A DNA stretch of 64,000 nt, taken from contig NC_084587.1 of NCBI RefSeq assembly GCF_033807715.1, forward strand, positions 19,701,017 to 19,765,016, given 5' to 3'. The stretch comes from Cololabis saira. Its lineage: Eukaryota; Chordata; Actinopteri; Beloniformes; Belonidae. The stretch's first letter is position 1. Each line of letters opens with the position of its first letter. Of this stretch, positions 22,481 through 34,250 are shown piece by piece. Below the pieces are notes generated by a model, which saw only the letters and a list, made by a program, of their open reading frames with translations, made no database searches and was not told the DNA's origin. Both the position numbers and the translations under genes were made by a program.

Positions 22481-23489
22481 CCAGGTAAGTGTCATGAAAA
22501 AACCGAATAGGCTGCAGGCAATAAAATTTACAGTTGGGTTTATGGCAATAAGTCTAGAGGAAGGATGATTAGTCTCGAAATATGATTCTTCCTTTTTAAC
22601 AAAACAGGATGTAGAGATGACTCCAGATTTATCTGACACAAACATGTTGTCGAGACAGCCCTGTGTATTTGAAGATGTACCGACTTGTTTATGGTTAACT
22701 TGCAACTGGTGTGGGAAGTGTGACGTTCGTGCTGCTAACAAGTTTCAGACCACTTATCACCAACTGTTTCACTGAGTTTGTAGTTCCCATTTCTTTCTGA
22801 TTCCCCCGTCCCTAACGTCAATTAGACTAAATCTTATCCAGTATGATTATGAATTTTAGGATTTCTGGTTACTCAGCAGGGTTGTGGGGAGCACTTCCTG
22901 GTTTCACTCTGTGAATAAATGGTGATGCATAACTGCACTTATTAAGAAGGAAAATTTGAAGTTAGGTATCATGTTATTTCCTAACAATTCATAGTTCATC
23001 ATTGTTCAAAGACTAAATTTATGTTCAAGTAGAAAACATTTAAGACAATGTTTCCAGGAGTGAATATTCCTAGTAGTGGACATCAAAGCAAGTTCACATC
23101 AAGATGAACTTCTCAGGGAAAAAGCTGAATCGCCAAAAAGTGCATCTTAGACTTCACAGGCCTCGCTTAGCATGATAAATGTTAAAGTTTATTTTATTAT
23201 AAAAGAACAAGCATGGCTTATTTAGAAGGGTTGCTGGGAGATGGCTGCTTTTCCCTAAAAAGATCATGGAAACATAGCTTAGATTTGTAAAGACTGGACA
23301 ATCCATAAATTTAAAGCGTGATTTGCATTTAATAAACGACTGCAGAAAAATATGAGCACAAAACATCTCTCACCAACAATTGTATCAAGCACAGAGGCGG
23401 AAGGCTGATGATCAGGGCCTGTTTAGTTGCCACAGAACCTGGGTACGTTGTCTTCCCTGAGATGCCATGGAGTCTTCTAGTCATCCAAA
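22481..23489. other. intergenic, nothing recognised
   Basis: AT-rich DNA with no gene, clear repeat boundary or conserved frame that I can support. Confidence 0.5.
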
Positions 23490-23720
23490 GTGGGTCATGG
23501 GGCAGGACAACGATCCAAAATGCACCGGCTAACCTACAACAGAGCGTCTTGACATGAAAGACGTTGCAGTGGCACTGTATGAACCTGGAATGTAAACCGA
23601 CTGAATTGTTGTGGTGGAACGTTAATAGAGCTAGTGCATAAAGAAATGAAGCGCCATAAAGAAGATTGTGACAAACGTTCCACCACAACAATGTGAAAGA
23701 ATTTGATGACGTCACACAGA
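23490..23720 (+). pseudogene. second Tc1/mariner-like transposase remnant
   Basis: The string gggcaggacaacgatccaaa encodes GQDNDPK, the Tc1 block that precedes the second catalytic region. Downstream, cctggaatgtaaaccgactga aligns with the PDLNPIE-type motif, with a stop codon. Only about 230 bp survive. Confidence 0.55.
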
Positions 23721-24388
23721 AAAAAGGTTCAATCAGTTTAATGCTCAGGAGACGTGCTTGTTTTTTTCACATGCTGCTTCCGCATGTTGGTTATCGTTAA
23801 ATAAATAGTGACTCAGTGTAATATGTCCACCTTTGTTGCTCGTCTCAGGTAGTAAATACTGTAACTACAGTACATGTAGGACCTGTGATGAGAAGGATGA
23901 TTTAATTTTCAGTGACGGGATAAACATGAAACAAAAACATAAAGTATTCGCAACTTCTTCTCAAAGTCTGTCCATCACTATATTTCAGAAAGTGCAAGAA
24001 AATGTTTTTCTTGCACTTCAGACAAAACATACCGTACTTAAACTGAGTAACGTTTGTGGTGTTTTTTGTGTTGTAAGTAATAAAAGAAAGAATGATGTGA
24101 AATAAAACAGCAGAAGTGAAAGTAAAGTTCCTGCAGTCTATATCATAGAATACAAAAGAAATGACTAGTTGAACCAGTTAGTGGAACAGCCGTTGTCGTG
24201 TCAAATATAATTGGAAGTGTTCATGTAGTATTTGGTCTTTGTGTTTATACAGTTCTAAAATTAAAAAAGACAGTGCACATATTTTTCACCTCTTAAACTC
24301 AAGCCTATTTTGAGGCTCCTGCTTTAAAATGATATGCTCCCTTTAGGGGGGCTGTATTTTTTAAGGGGTTCACATAACCATACTAGAA

Positions 24389-24691
24389 CAGTAGTTCTCC
24401 ACCGGTCTGGCTTCGGGACCCACTATCACCCCTTTAATGACAAGCTGCGACCCAAATCCAGGAAAATTCTCACCATCTCAAATTTATTGAAAGAAAAGAT
24501 GGTGCTGTTTAAACTTCAAATTGTACAGATAAGATAAGAGACAGTACAGATAAGAACTTAATTATTTGATACACAAACATGAAATCACAAAGTGCAACAA
24601 CTGAGAAGTAGTTTAAAAAAGAGTTTTACTTTTTTACCTGAGGCAAAGGCGACCCACTTTTGGGTCCTGACCCACAAGTTGAAAATCACTG
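24389..24691. mobile_element. hAT (Charlie-like) MITE
   Basis: Left end CAGTAGTTCTCCACCGG and right end GTTGAAAATCACTG are diverged inverted repeats of the cagtggttctcaa type. Flanking 8-mers TACTAGAA (24381..24388) and TACTACAG (24692..24699) are an imperfect target duplication with two differences. The inner string cgacccacttttgggtcctg fits this family. Confidence 0.7.
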
Positions 24692-24699
24692 TACTACAG

Positions 24700-26550
24700 A
24701 GCGTGCCCCCCCCCCCCTTTACTTGTTTCCCGCTCAACATTTAATGACAATTTAGAGAACAGACATCGTACCCTGAAGAGCCTCTCGTATCTTTTTATAT
24801 TCTTTATTTTTTCCCTGTTTGCATCAGTTGGCATCACGTTCAAACCCCCGAAAGCTGGGTTGCTGGATCATAACAAAGTTTGCAGAGTAAAAATCTATTT
24901 CAACTCTGACTTATCTGATAAGTTTCAAACTGAAATTTCTGTTTGCTGTACAAGACACATAAAAAGTCCTCTTCATGCAAACAAGAAAATACAGTTCAGT
25001 TTGATTTTTCATTTAATGCACCATGTAAGGAACAAACAGTTGGCCTCGCGAAACGTTGCATTAATCATTTGCTTGCTGACAGTGATTGATGTTAATAATC
25101 ATTGACAGTGACATCCCCGGTCACGAATGCTCATCGTTGGCTATAGTTCGTGGTTCGGATTGTCACTGAAGCAGCAGTCAGCAATAACCAGTCGTGGGTG
25201 TGTGTGTCAACAGTCTTAATTCAGAGTTTATCTGCATAACTGTGAGCAGACCTGTTTGGAATGTGCATTCGTCTCGAGGTTCAGCCTGTAGCGATGGAGG
25301 TTGAGTGTGGGTGGAAGTGTGTTGGTCTGGAAGTCCCCCTATTTGTGTGTGTGCTTATGTGTGTGTGTCTGCTTGTGTATATACAGTATATGAGAAAAAA
25401 AACATCGCTGGTGAATGATTGTAGTCATTATTGCATGTGCCTTTGATACTCCGTTTAAAGTAAGGCCATGTAAAAAAGATGAGCTGCACTGTTAAATAAA
25501 GGGGGGGGGGGCATTTAAAGCCTGGTTTTAATAGAGGAGGAAGGCTGCCATCACAACACATCTTAGTCGGCGGTTTTTCTTTTGTTGGGCTAGACCTCAT
25601 GACTTCATTGCACTTGGAATGTTTGACCAAAGAAAAGATGCTTGAGAAGAAAGTCTTTCCCTTTCATCACTGGAGTCTAAATTTAGCAGTTTAGTTTAAA
25701 GAAATAAGTGGTCATTTGCACTGTGGACGTCCCTGTAATGTGACATTTACATGGTGTTTTCCACAGAGCCACTTCTTACACACTTCAGTGCTGATGGATG
25801 TTGCAGTAATATGTAACCTGTTTCAGTTTTTTTTAACTTTTTTACCTTTTTAATATTATTTCCTACTGTATATTGCAACTTCACCGTCACCTAACACAGC
25901 TTTGTGTACTAACATCGCTGCATGCTCCAGACAACTGTCGTCTGCAGCTCAAAGGGGAATAACCCTTTCTGATTGTTGGTGAATGAAATCACCTCCTGCT
26001 GACTCTTCGTTTAAAATTCCCCTTTTATGATTTGCTCTAAATGTCACCATCGTGATCGCTAAAGCCACCTACTAGAGACCCAACATTTCTATTATTTTAA
26101 CTATATGTGCCGACATCGGTCTGATAAGTTTCAGCATTCTGAATTTTCAGTGAGACAAAAAATAAAAGGAAAACATTGTTTGTTTGTATGTTTGAGCTGA
26201 AATTCTGTATCCAAGTTTAACATATTTAAAAGTGTGTCAACATGTTTTCACTAAAGTCAAGGCTAATGTATCTCCCTCTGCCACTCCATCACTACCCCTG
26301 AGATTGAAGCAGTACCCAGTTACTCACAACCCGGCTGAGACGGAGTACCTGTTGATACCTGTGCAAACTCCTTCCAGAAGGTTGCAGGGCTTTTGTTGCT
26401 GGAGTGTGCCGTGCCTTGAATGGTCAGGAACCTGCTTTCTCCTTGTAGATGCATTAAAAATGCTTTACCTAGGCAATGCAATTTCCTAAACCTATCCAAG
26501 AAAGTTGTTTAGGTTTAGAAAAAAAAATTCAGAGTTAAACGTGAGAGGGA
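24700..26550. other. intergenic, nothing recognised apart from small simple runs
   Basis: It contains a poly-C run next to the hAT end (about 24707) and a poly-G run near 25501..25510. No gene or element was identified. Confidence 0.5.
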
Positions 26551-26559
26551 AATATTTAG

Positions 26560-26975
26560 GATCAGTAAAATCCGATTAGAAGTGCAGATTAGAGGAGAGA
26601 GGGAAATAGTTAGGTATAGAATAATCAAGATAAGGGTTAGAGAAAGGAAGGGAATGGTTGGGTTTAATTAAAAAAAAAACCCAGTGAGGATAGAGGAGAA
26701 AAGGTTAAGGGTTGAAGGAGGGAGGAAAATGCTTCGGTTTTGGGAAAAAGGAGGGGGATTAAAGAGGAAGGAGGGGAAACGGTGATGTTTAGGGAAGAAA
26801 TCAGGACGAGAGGCAGAGGAGCGAGAAGGAGGCTTGTAAATGTGATAAATGTGTAGGATTAGAGCGAGAGAGGGATGGAGAGAGAGGGGGAACAAAAAAG
26901 AGAAGAAAAATGGAGCAGAGGGGATTGGAGAGGGAGGTAATGAAGTGAACAGTATTGAAATGAGAAGAGCATTAG
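26560..26975 (+). repeat. polypurine-rich tract
   Basis: For about 400 bp the plus strand is overwhelmingly A and G, with gaggga, ggaagg and agggttag-like strings and few pyrimidines. The open frames here reflect composition only. Confidence 0.8.
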
Positions 26976-27452
26976 AAGATTTTTTTCCTTCTCCAAATTA
27001 CTTTACCACAGTTGTATCCACTCGGCGGTTTCAGACACTGAGGAGCTAATTTTCTTTGTGGAACCTTCTGTCTACTCGAAGCCTTTCACTGGTGGCAAGC
27101 AATTCTACAGAATATGTGGTATTTCACTGCTCCGTGGTGAGCGGAGGTTCAGCCTCACTTCCACACTGGCCTCTCACATTGTTGGAGTTTTAATGGTGTC
27201 GTCCTAATGCTTCTCAAGGTGTTTTTAGATTAGACCCCGTTATAACCCCTGGATGAAGAATGGGTGTTGAACGAGCTCTGGAAAATCCCCCCCCCGGTGC
27301 CTGAAGACGAGCTGAGAGGAGGGAAGACGACTTGGGAGGTGTCATTGAGTGGTTCTACGTAACGTGACGGCCCTCTGTCTGTCTGGTCGGCCTCGCTGGC
27401 TTCACCAACATCAGAAGAGTTGGCTGATGCAGGAGATGGAGCGGGTGGCGAA

Positions 27453-28257
27453 CAGAGGTGGACAGAGTACTCGACCCCAGTACTTGAGTACAAATACTAC
27501 TGGTCAAAATTTACTCCGTTACAAGTAAAAGTAGCTCAGTCAAAATATTACTTTTAAAGGTACTTAAGTATCCAAAAGTAAATGCTTTTAAATTTACTTT
27601 AACTAAAAGTAAGAGTAAGAGTAAATTTCTTATTTTCCACATCAGTAAATTACTATATTTTTTCTAAATTAATTTAAGGATCTTTTAACTCTGCGGACAC
27701 AATAAACATTTGAAAATAAATGTCTGTGGTTTGTCTGTGCCCTCGTTTTTTGCTCGGTCGAACTCAAACATTGAGTTAAGATACGGCCAAGGATTTTGTG
27801 AAAGTCCCTGCTCCGAGTCCGGCTCATTATCAGACTCAAACGACTCAGTGGATTGTCTGTCTTCTCCTGACGCAGGCGTAGCCATTGTTGCGGCTCTGTC
27901 TTGACAAACGCAGGCTACTTTGGCGGTATCGTTTTGAGGAGGCTTGACGTATTTCCGCTTTACGTACATCCCAGTGGAGAGCGTGCACTGTGATTGGTCT
28001 CCTCCTTTGACAAAAACAGCTTGTGTCCAATAGGATTTTAGGGAAGAAGAAAAAAGAGCAGGCCTGAAAGTAACGAGTACTTTTCAGCCTTCCTAGAAAT
28101 TTACTCGAGTAAAAGTAAAAATATTTGTCTTGGAAATGTATTCAAGTAAGAGTAATAAGTACCAAAGAAATCTAATACTCAAGTAAAGTACAAATCCTCT
28201 GGATATGTACTTAAGTACAGTACTCAAGTAAATTTACTCCGTTACTGTCCACCACTG
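27453..28257 (-). mobile_element. hAT element with truncated transposase N-terminus
   Basis: The ends are CAGAGGTGGACAGAGTACTC and ACTGTCCACCACTG. Perfect 8-bp duplications GTGGCGAA flank it at 27445..27452 and 28258..28265. Both subterminal regions repeat agtacttaagta-like strings. A minus-strand frame (27885..27685) starts MATPASGEDRQSTESFESDN and ends FIFKCLLCPQS, like the beginning of a BED zinc finger, then stops. This suggests an internal deletion of an autonomous hAT. Confidence 0.9.
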
Positions 28258-28699
28258 GTGGCGAACCCATGCTGAATGTGTGTAGCGACTTCCTCCAAAT
28301 CGTGTTGCACAAATATGACCAGCAGTCTCCCTCTGCCACTCCCGCTGTTACATTCATTGACCGCAAATCACTCTATTTCCAATTTTTTCAAGACTGAGGA
28401 GTTCCCGGATTTACTCACCTGTTATCAACAAATCTCATTTACCACCCACCACCCAGTCAGTGCTGTTTACATTATTCTGACCCGTGATTAAGTGTACCCT
28501 CAGGTGAGTTACTGGCGGGGGCAGCTCAACGCGTCACAATGTGTCAGTTAATGTAAAAAGAACAGGCGACACGCTGGATTCGGGTGTTAAATGCGGGGTA
28601 TCTGCCAATGTAAAAGGGGCCTCAGATTATCAATTATCTATGCCAGCTATTTTCCGAGCTGTGATGTAATATTGATCTGAAAATCTCACTTAAATGATG

Positions 28700-29362
28700 A
28701 AAAAGAACAAAATGTGTTACCATAACTATGCAGATGACACACAACTCTATATAACCGTCTCACCAGGAGACTACAATCCAATTTAAACATTGATCAAATT
28801 AAAGAGTGGATGTGCCATCATTTTCTTCAGTTAAATGAAGACAAAACAGAAATAATAATGTTTGGAGCCAAGGAAGAAAGATCAAAAGTCAGCACTCAGT
28901 TTGGAGCAGTGAAGCTGAAAACCAACAGCCAAACCAGAAATCTGGGAGTGGTTCTGGACTCAGACCTGAATTTTAACAGCCACATAAAAAAGAAGTGCAG
29001 TCAGCCTATTATCATCTAAAGAACATATCAAGGATGAAAGGACGGATGTCTCAGCAGGACTTAAAAAAAACTTGTCCACGCTTTCATCTTCAGTAGACTG
29101 GACTACTGCAACGCTGTTCTCACGCGTCTCCCAAAAAAATCCATCAAACAGCTGCAGTTAGACCAGAATTCTGCTGGCCGAGTCATCCTGCTGTTAATCC
29201 ACCATAATGCACTACAACCTGTATTTGCATCTTTTGACTTATGTTTGTCTGTCTTTAATTCTGCTTTTAAACTCTTTTACCTTTTAATAGATTTTTAAAT
29301 GTAAGGCACTTTGAATTGTCTAGTAAATGAAATGTGCCGTACAAATAAACTTACATTGCCTT
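28700..29362 (+). mobile_element. L2/Rex1-like LINE fragment
   Basis: Broken frames read HNYADDTQLY (the reverse-transcriptase catalytic box), then MCHHFLQLNEDKTEIIMFG, TRNLGVVLDSDLNFNSHIKK and [19 protein letters not shown]. The 3' untranslated part follows, ending atgtgccgtacaaataaact. It is 5'-truncated, internally deleted and inactive. Confidence 0.8.
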
Positions 29363-30165
29363 CATACCAAGATTCGGTTGGACAAATGGAGTCGTCATGA
29401 ATTCATCGTGTGTACAGAGAAGACGTGTGGGATGATCCAGGCCTTTGCCCATTATTGACACACTGCACATTACATCAAAGACAGATCATAAGTTGAGAAT
29501 TAGGTTAAGCACACACAATTTAGTCCACTGCGCAGCAGATAAAACCTTGGCCGGCATATTTGCTTTGAATTTCTCTTGTCTAAACACTTCCAGTGACCTG
29601 AAGGTGAACAACCAGATAGATGGAGGCTTCTCGTTTATACTTAAGGTTACTTTTTAACAGCAGTATAATCTAACCATTCATTCCGTCATGGTTTTCAGTT
29701 AGTATCACTTATTTACTTATGTATTTATCATGCTCATCCAAAATATAACCCCCACCCCATACATTTGAGATTGTTGGGCTGTTTTATGGTTGAGGAACTC
29801 TGATGCTTAACCATTCAACCTGCTCTGTGTTTAATATTGATCTTAATCCTTTTTTTAGGAAGGAAAAAAGGGAAGAAGTTTTTGGAAAGATCATCTTCAT
29901 TCACACTTAAATATTATATTGCAGGCTTAAAACATTGCACCGTTTGACTTTGGCTTCCTTTCACTTAATCATTTAACAGCAACAGAAATTTTGAGTTTGG
30001 GTCACTTAAAATTCTTCTTTAAGGGTTCCTATTAAAATGCTTAAGTAAATGGCAGTGTTTTATTATTTTGTCTTTAGTGTATAGTACAAGTACTTGAACT
30101 CTAAGAGATTAATCCACCATTAGATATTTTTTTCCATCGTTATATTGTACTTTGAGTGCTTCAAG
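29363..30165. other. intergenic, nothing recognised
   Basis: No supported gene or element boundary. Confidence 0.45.
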
Positions 30166-30166
30166 T

Positions 30167-31310
30167 CAAAGGCCCAATCCCAATACACCCCCTACTTTTC
30201 TTCACTAGCCCTACTTTCTACCACTAGCCCTCCCTCACTACCACTACCCCTAAAAGAGAAGGGACAGATTTTAGGGCACTTGAAATCTTCCCAGGGCCCT
30301 ACCCCAATACACCCACTACGCCTACTTTCAGCACCACCCCTAAAATCAGGAAGCTGAGAGCCAAAAGCTGTTTTAATTTCAGCTGTAGCGCTGGTAATAT
30401 GCCACTTTATTAAGTTTTACAGTAATATTTTTTCAGGCGTAAAAGTAACCGTTAAGATCCCCAACCTGGGCTCAGTTCATCCAAATAACGCCTGTTAAGA
30501 AATTTGACCCGATGTTTTCGGAGATGAGAAGAGCCGCCGGCCCGGAGCAGCAGCAGCCGGAGTACAGACGTGATCGTCAGGTCAATCTGCGCCGTCGTCC
30601 CGGGGGAGAAACCTGCAGCTCTGTTGAGAAGAGCTGGCTGAAATAAATCATTTAGGAAGATAAATGTTGGTTTAATAGATGAAATCTAACAGCCTGTTAA
30701 GAAATTTGCTCCGAAAATTATGAGATTTCTGCCTGATTGCCGGCTCCGGAGCTGATTTATGGGTCTGCGTTAAATCGACGCAGAGCCTACGGCGTAGCCT
30801 ACAGCATAGCCTACGCCGTAGGTTACGTAACCTCCGCCATAGGCTCTGCGTTGGTGTAACACGGAACCATAAATCAGCCTTTATTCTGGCGTGATCTTCA
30901 CAACAACGGGCAAACTAGTGATTATGTACATTCACTGAGTGAATATTATGAAAGTAAAATATATATTTCTCGCTAGAAATGTAATCAAAACACATTTTTA
31001 TACAGAAACTAACTCAAAATATTGATTTTATTCACTAAAAAATAAGAAATGTCCGCCATGCTGTTTTTTTTTATTCAGTCCGCAAATGACGACGAAAAGC
31101 ATTCTGGGAAATTTTTCTGGCCCTAGATCAACTAGTGAGGATCGGAAATCCCTTGATCCGTAGGGACAGATTCATAGCCACTACACTAGTTTTCTTCACT
31201 ACCCCTAGGTGAAAAGAGGAATTGGGACACCACTACCCTCACGGGAATGCGCAAAATGTAGGGGTAGGGATGAAAAGTAGTGGTAGTGATAGTATTGGGA
31301 CAGGGCCCAA
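30167..31310. mobile_element. inverted-repeat DNA element with CCCAATAC-type ends
   Basis: Left end GGCCCAATCCCAATAC and right end GTATTGGGACAGGGCCC are inverted repeats. Subterminal parts on both sides are rich in cactacccct or its complement. A smaller palindromic element is nested at about 30745..30885. No transposase and no convincing target duplication were found. Confidence 0.65.
30745..30885. mobile_element. nested palindromic MITE (same family as 18468)
   Basis: Starts gctgatttatgggtctgcgt and ends ggaaccataaatcagcc. The core carries gacgcagagcctacggcgta in both orientations. It interrupts the element 30167..31310. Confidence 0.7.
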
Positions 31311-31312
31311 TC

Positions 31313-31842
31313 ACAAATCAGCTGAAGAGTCTCAAAGGTATATATTATACAAAAGGAAACACATACTGAACAGCAATACACTCCACATACTGTACTGCTC
31401 CCTCATACTTCCATACTTAACTTATTGTGTGGAATTATTATTATTACCACTATACATGCTGCAAAAGAAAGCAATACGAATTATAAACCATGCAGACTAC
31501 CTTGCTCCAACCAACTCACTCTTTATTAAAACAAACACCCTAAAATTGGAGGACCTAGTGGACATGAATACAGTTTTAATCATGTTCAAGGCACACAATA
31601 ATATACTCCCACCCTGCATGCAGGAGCTGTTTGAAGTTAGGGAGTCCAAATATCCACTTAGGGGGTCATGTATTTTTAAGAAAATGGGTGTACGGACTAA
31701 TACGAAGAGCAACTTTGTATCAATAAAGGGGGTCCAGCTATGGAATAATTTAGAAAATGAACTAAAACTATGCACTACTGTAACCAAATTCAAAAATAAG
31801 TTTAAAAATAAAATATTAAATAAATATAAAACATTGATATGA
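31313..31842 (+). pseudogene. LINE reverse transcriptase C-terminal fragment
   Basis: The longest uninterrupted LINE frame in the window, ending at a TGA. Blocks include NTLHILYCSLILPYLTYCVE, LQKKAIRIINHADYLAPTN, LKLEDLVDMNTVLIMFKAHN, GVQLWNNLENELKLC and TKFKNKFKNKILNKYK. This is the usual C-terminus of a fish LINE polyprotein after the reverse transcriptase. The catalytic domain is missing, so it is inactive. Confidence 0.78.
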
Positions 31843-32177
31843 TAATATTATAATAATACCATGATAGTAGCAGATTGAAGCAAGTGTTTGCACGACCGCT
31901 CTCCGTGGCCGTTTAGCTGAGGAGTTGGTGAAGCAGCACCAGGGTGCCCTGTGCCACTTGGTATGTTAAAAAAATATTTATTTTACACACCCTACTCTTA
32001 ACCTCTGCTCTCCGCGCTGTACAGTCTCTTGCCAAGAACCACTTAATTTATCACTCCTTGCAATTAATAGTATGTTTTTGGTTTTGTTTTCATCTTTGTT
32101 TTTTTTTTTTGTCTTTGCTTGTTTGCTTGTTACTTGTCCAATATATCCATTCTTTTTCAGTGTTTGAACCCAAATTA

Positions 32178-32230
32178 TTAGGGCCCGAGCACCTTCAGTG
32201 CGAAGGCCCTATTGTGTCTGTAGGAATTTT

Positions 32231-32283
<53 letters not shown>

Positions 32284-34093
32284 TGACGAAAGGAGGGCCT
32301 TTTTGCCCCCCTAAACGTGCCCAAAAAGTCACCAAATTTTGCATGCAAGTCAGGCCTGGCGAAAAATTTGATATTTAATGGTTTACATTAATGGGCGTGC
32401 CAAAATGGCTCAACAGCGCCCCCCGGAAAACTTTGTGCCTCAAGCCCCACAATACGGTTTGACGTACATGCACGAAAATCGCTACACACCTGTATCAGTA
32501 CACAACTTAAAGAAAAGTCTCTTGGCGACATGGCCGAAACCGAACAGGAAGTCGGCCATTTTGAATTAATCGTGTCACTTTGGCGCAATTTATGCCATTC
32601 CTTCGGCAGTTAATACGGCCCGAACCGTAACGTGCCCCCAAGTGTGTTATACATCAAAATGTGCGTCTCCATCCTGCGACAACACGCATTACTTTTCTCT
32701 TTCAAAAGCGTTACCGTGGCGACGCTAGACGCCAAAAAGCGCGCCCACCCTTCATCTGATTCGTTCAGACAGAAAAAACTTTGCGCCTCAAGCCCCATAA
32801 TACGGTTGGACGTACATGAACGAAAATCGGTACACACCTGGTTCATGTCGCAACTTAAAGAAAAGTCTCTTGGCGCCATGGCCGAAACCGAACAGGAAGT
32901 CGGCCATTTTGAACATTCTGAATTAATCACGTAATTTTGGAGCAATATATGCCATTCCTTCGAGAATTAATACGGGCCGAACCGTAACGTGCACCCAGGT
33001 GTGTTATACATCAAAATATGCGTCTCCATCCTGCGACTACGCGCATTACTTTTCTCTTTCAAAAGTGTTACCGTGGCGACGCTAGACGCCAAAAAGCGCG
33101 CCCCCCTTTCATCTGATTGGTCCATATTTGATAGTTCCCCAAAAGGCACCAAATTTGGCATGCAAGCCAGGCCTGGCGATAAATTTGATATTTAATGGTT
33201 TGCATTAATGGGCGTGGCAAAATGGCTCAACAGCGCCACCTGGAAAACTTTGTGCCTCAAGCCCCACAATACGGTTTGACGTACATGCACGAAAATCGGT
33301 ACACACCTGTATCATGGGACAACTTAAAGAAAAGTCTCTTGGCGACATGGCCGAAACCGAACAGGATGTCGGCCATTTTGAATTGAATTGTGTAATTTTG
33401 GCGCAATTTATGCCATTCCTTCGGCAATTAATACCGCCCAAACCGTAACGTGCACCCAGGTGTGTTATACATCAAAATGTGCGTCTCCACCCAGCGACTA
33501 CACGCATTACTTTTCTCTTTCAAAGGTGTTACCGTGGCGACGCTAGACGCCAAAAAGTGCGCCCACCCTTCATCTGATTGGTCCATATTTGATAGTTCTC
33601 CAAAAGTCATCAAATTTTGCATGCAAGGCAGGCCTGGCGATAAATTTGATATTTCATGGTTTGCATTAATGGGCGTGGCCTAACGGCTCAACAGCGCCCC
33701 CTAGAATACTTTTATCTGCCATAACTTTTGAATGGTATGACATAAAGAGTCGTGGGTGGTGTCATGGGACTCGGTATTGAGTCCTTGACCATAATTAGTG
33801 AAAATTAGCCCCACCCCTTCTTTTGATTGGTTGTCCCTATTTCCTGCTATAACTTTTGAATGGTTTGACATAGAGAGTCGTGGGTGGTGTCATCAGACTC
33901 TGTATGGAGTCCTTGATTTTCATTGGCTTGAATTAGCCCCGCCCCTTCTTCTGATTGGTTGTCCCTTTTTTCTGCTATAACTTTTGAATGGTTTAACATA
34001 GGAAGTCGTGGGTGGTGTCATGTCTGATATGCTTATGGGGGGCGGTGGCTGTGAGTGCGAGGGCCCGTTCATCGCTGCTTGCAGCTTTAATTA
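32178..34093 (-). repeat. GGGCCC-ended interspersed repeat, copy 1
   Basis: Bounded by ttagggcccgagcacc and ctgcttgcagctttaatta. It shares long near-identical stretches, in opposite orientation, with 51892..53705. The inside is modular: about three units of roughly 400 bp (sharing cctcaagccccacaatacgg and gaccgaacaggaag-like strings) and then about three units of roughly 120 bp (ataacttttgaatggttt). A CTTT run lies at 32226..32281. Frames through the units are open because of the repeats, with no known protein. Confidence 0.8.
32226..32281 (+). repeat. (CTTT)n microsatellite inside the GGGCCC repeat
   Basis: About 14 units of tttc. Copy 2 at 51.9 kb has only a short agaagaagaag run in the same place, so the expansion is private to this copy. 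Confidence 0.9.
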
Positions 34094-34250
34094 GTTTTGT
34101 TTTGTATAAAACCGAGGTTCATAAAAGGGTAGGCCTAATAAGCCTTGGCTTCAGCCTATACCTTTTCGGTGCCATTTAATATATTGGACCTTTTTTTATG
34201 TTGTATTATGTTGTATCCAAATGGACCGAAAAAAAAAAAAAAAAAAAGGC

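Larger units (their letters stand above)
31843..34250 (+). mobile_element. 3' untranslated region of the LINE, split by a GGGCCC-ended repeat
   Basis: After the repeat at 32178..34093, LINE-like 3' sequence seems to resume at 34094 with gggtaggcctaataagcctt and ccttttcggtgcc, reaching an A-rich run near 34231..34248. That phrase resembles 3' ends of fish LINEs, so I infer the repeat inserted into this LINE's tail. Confidence 0.5.
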
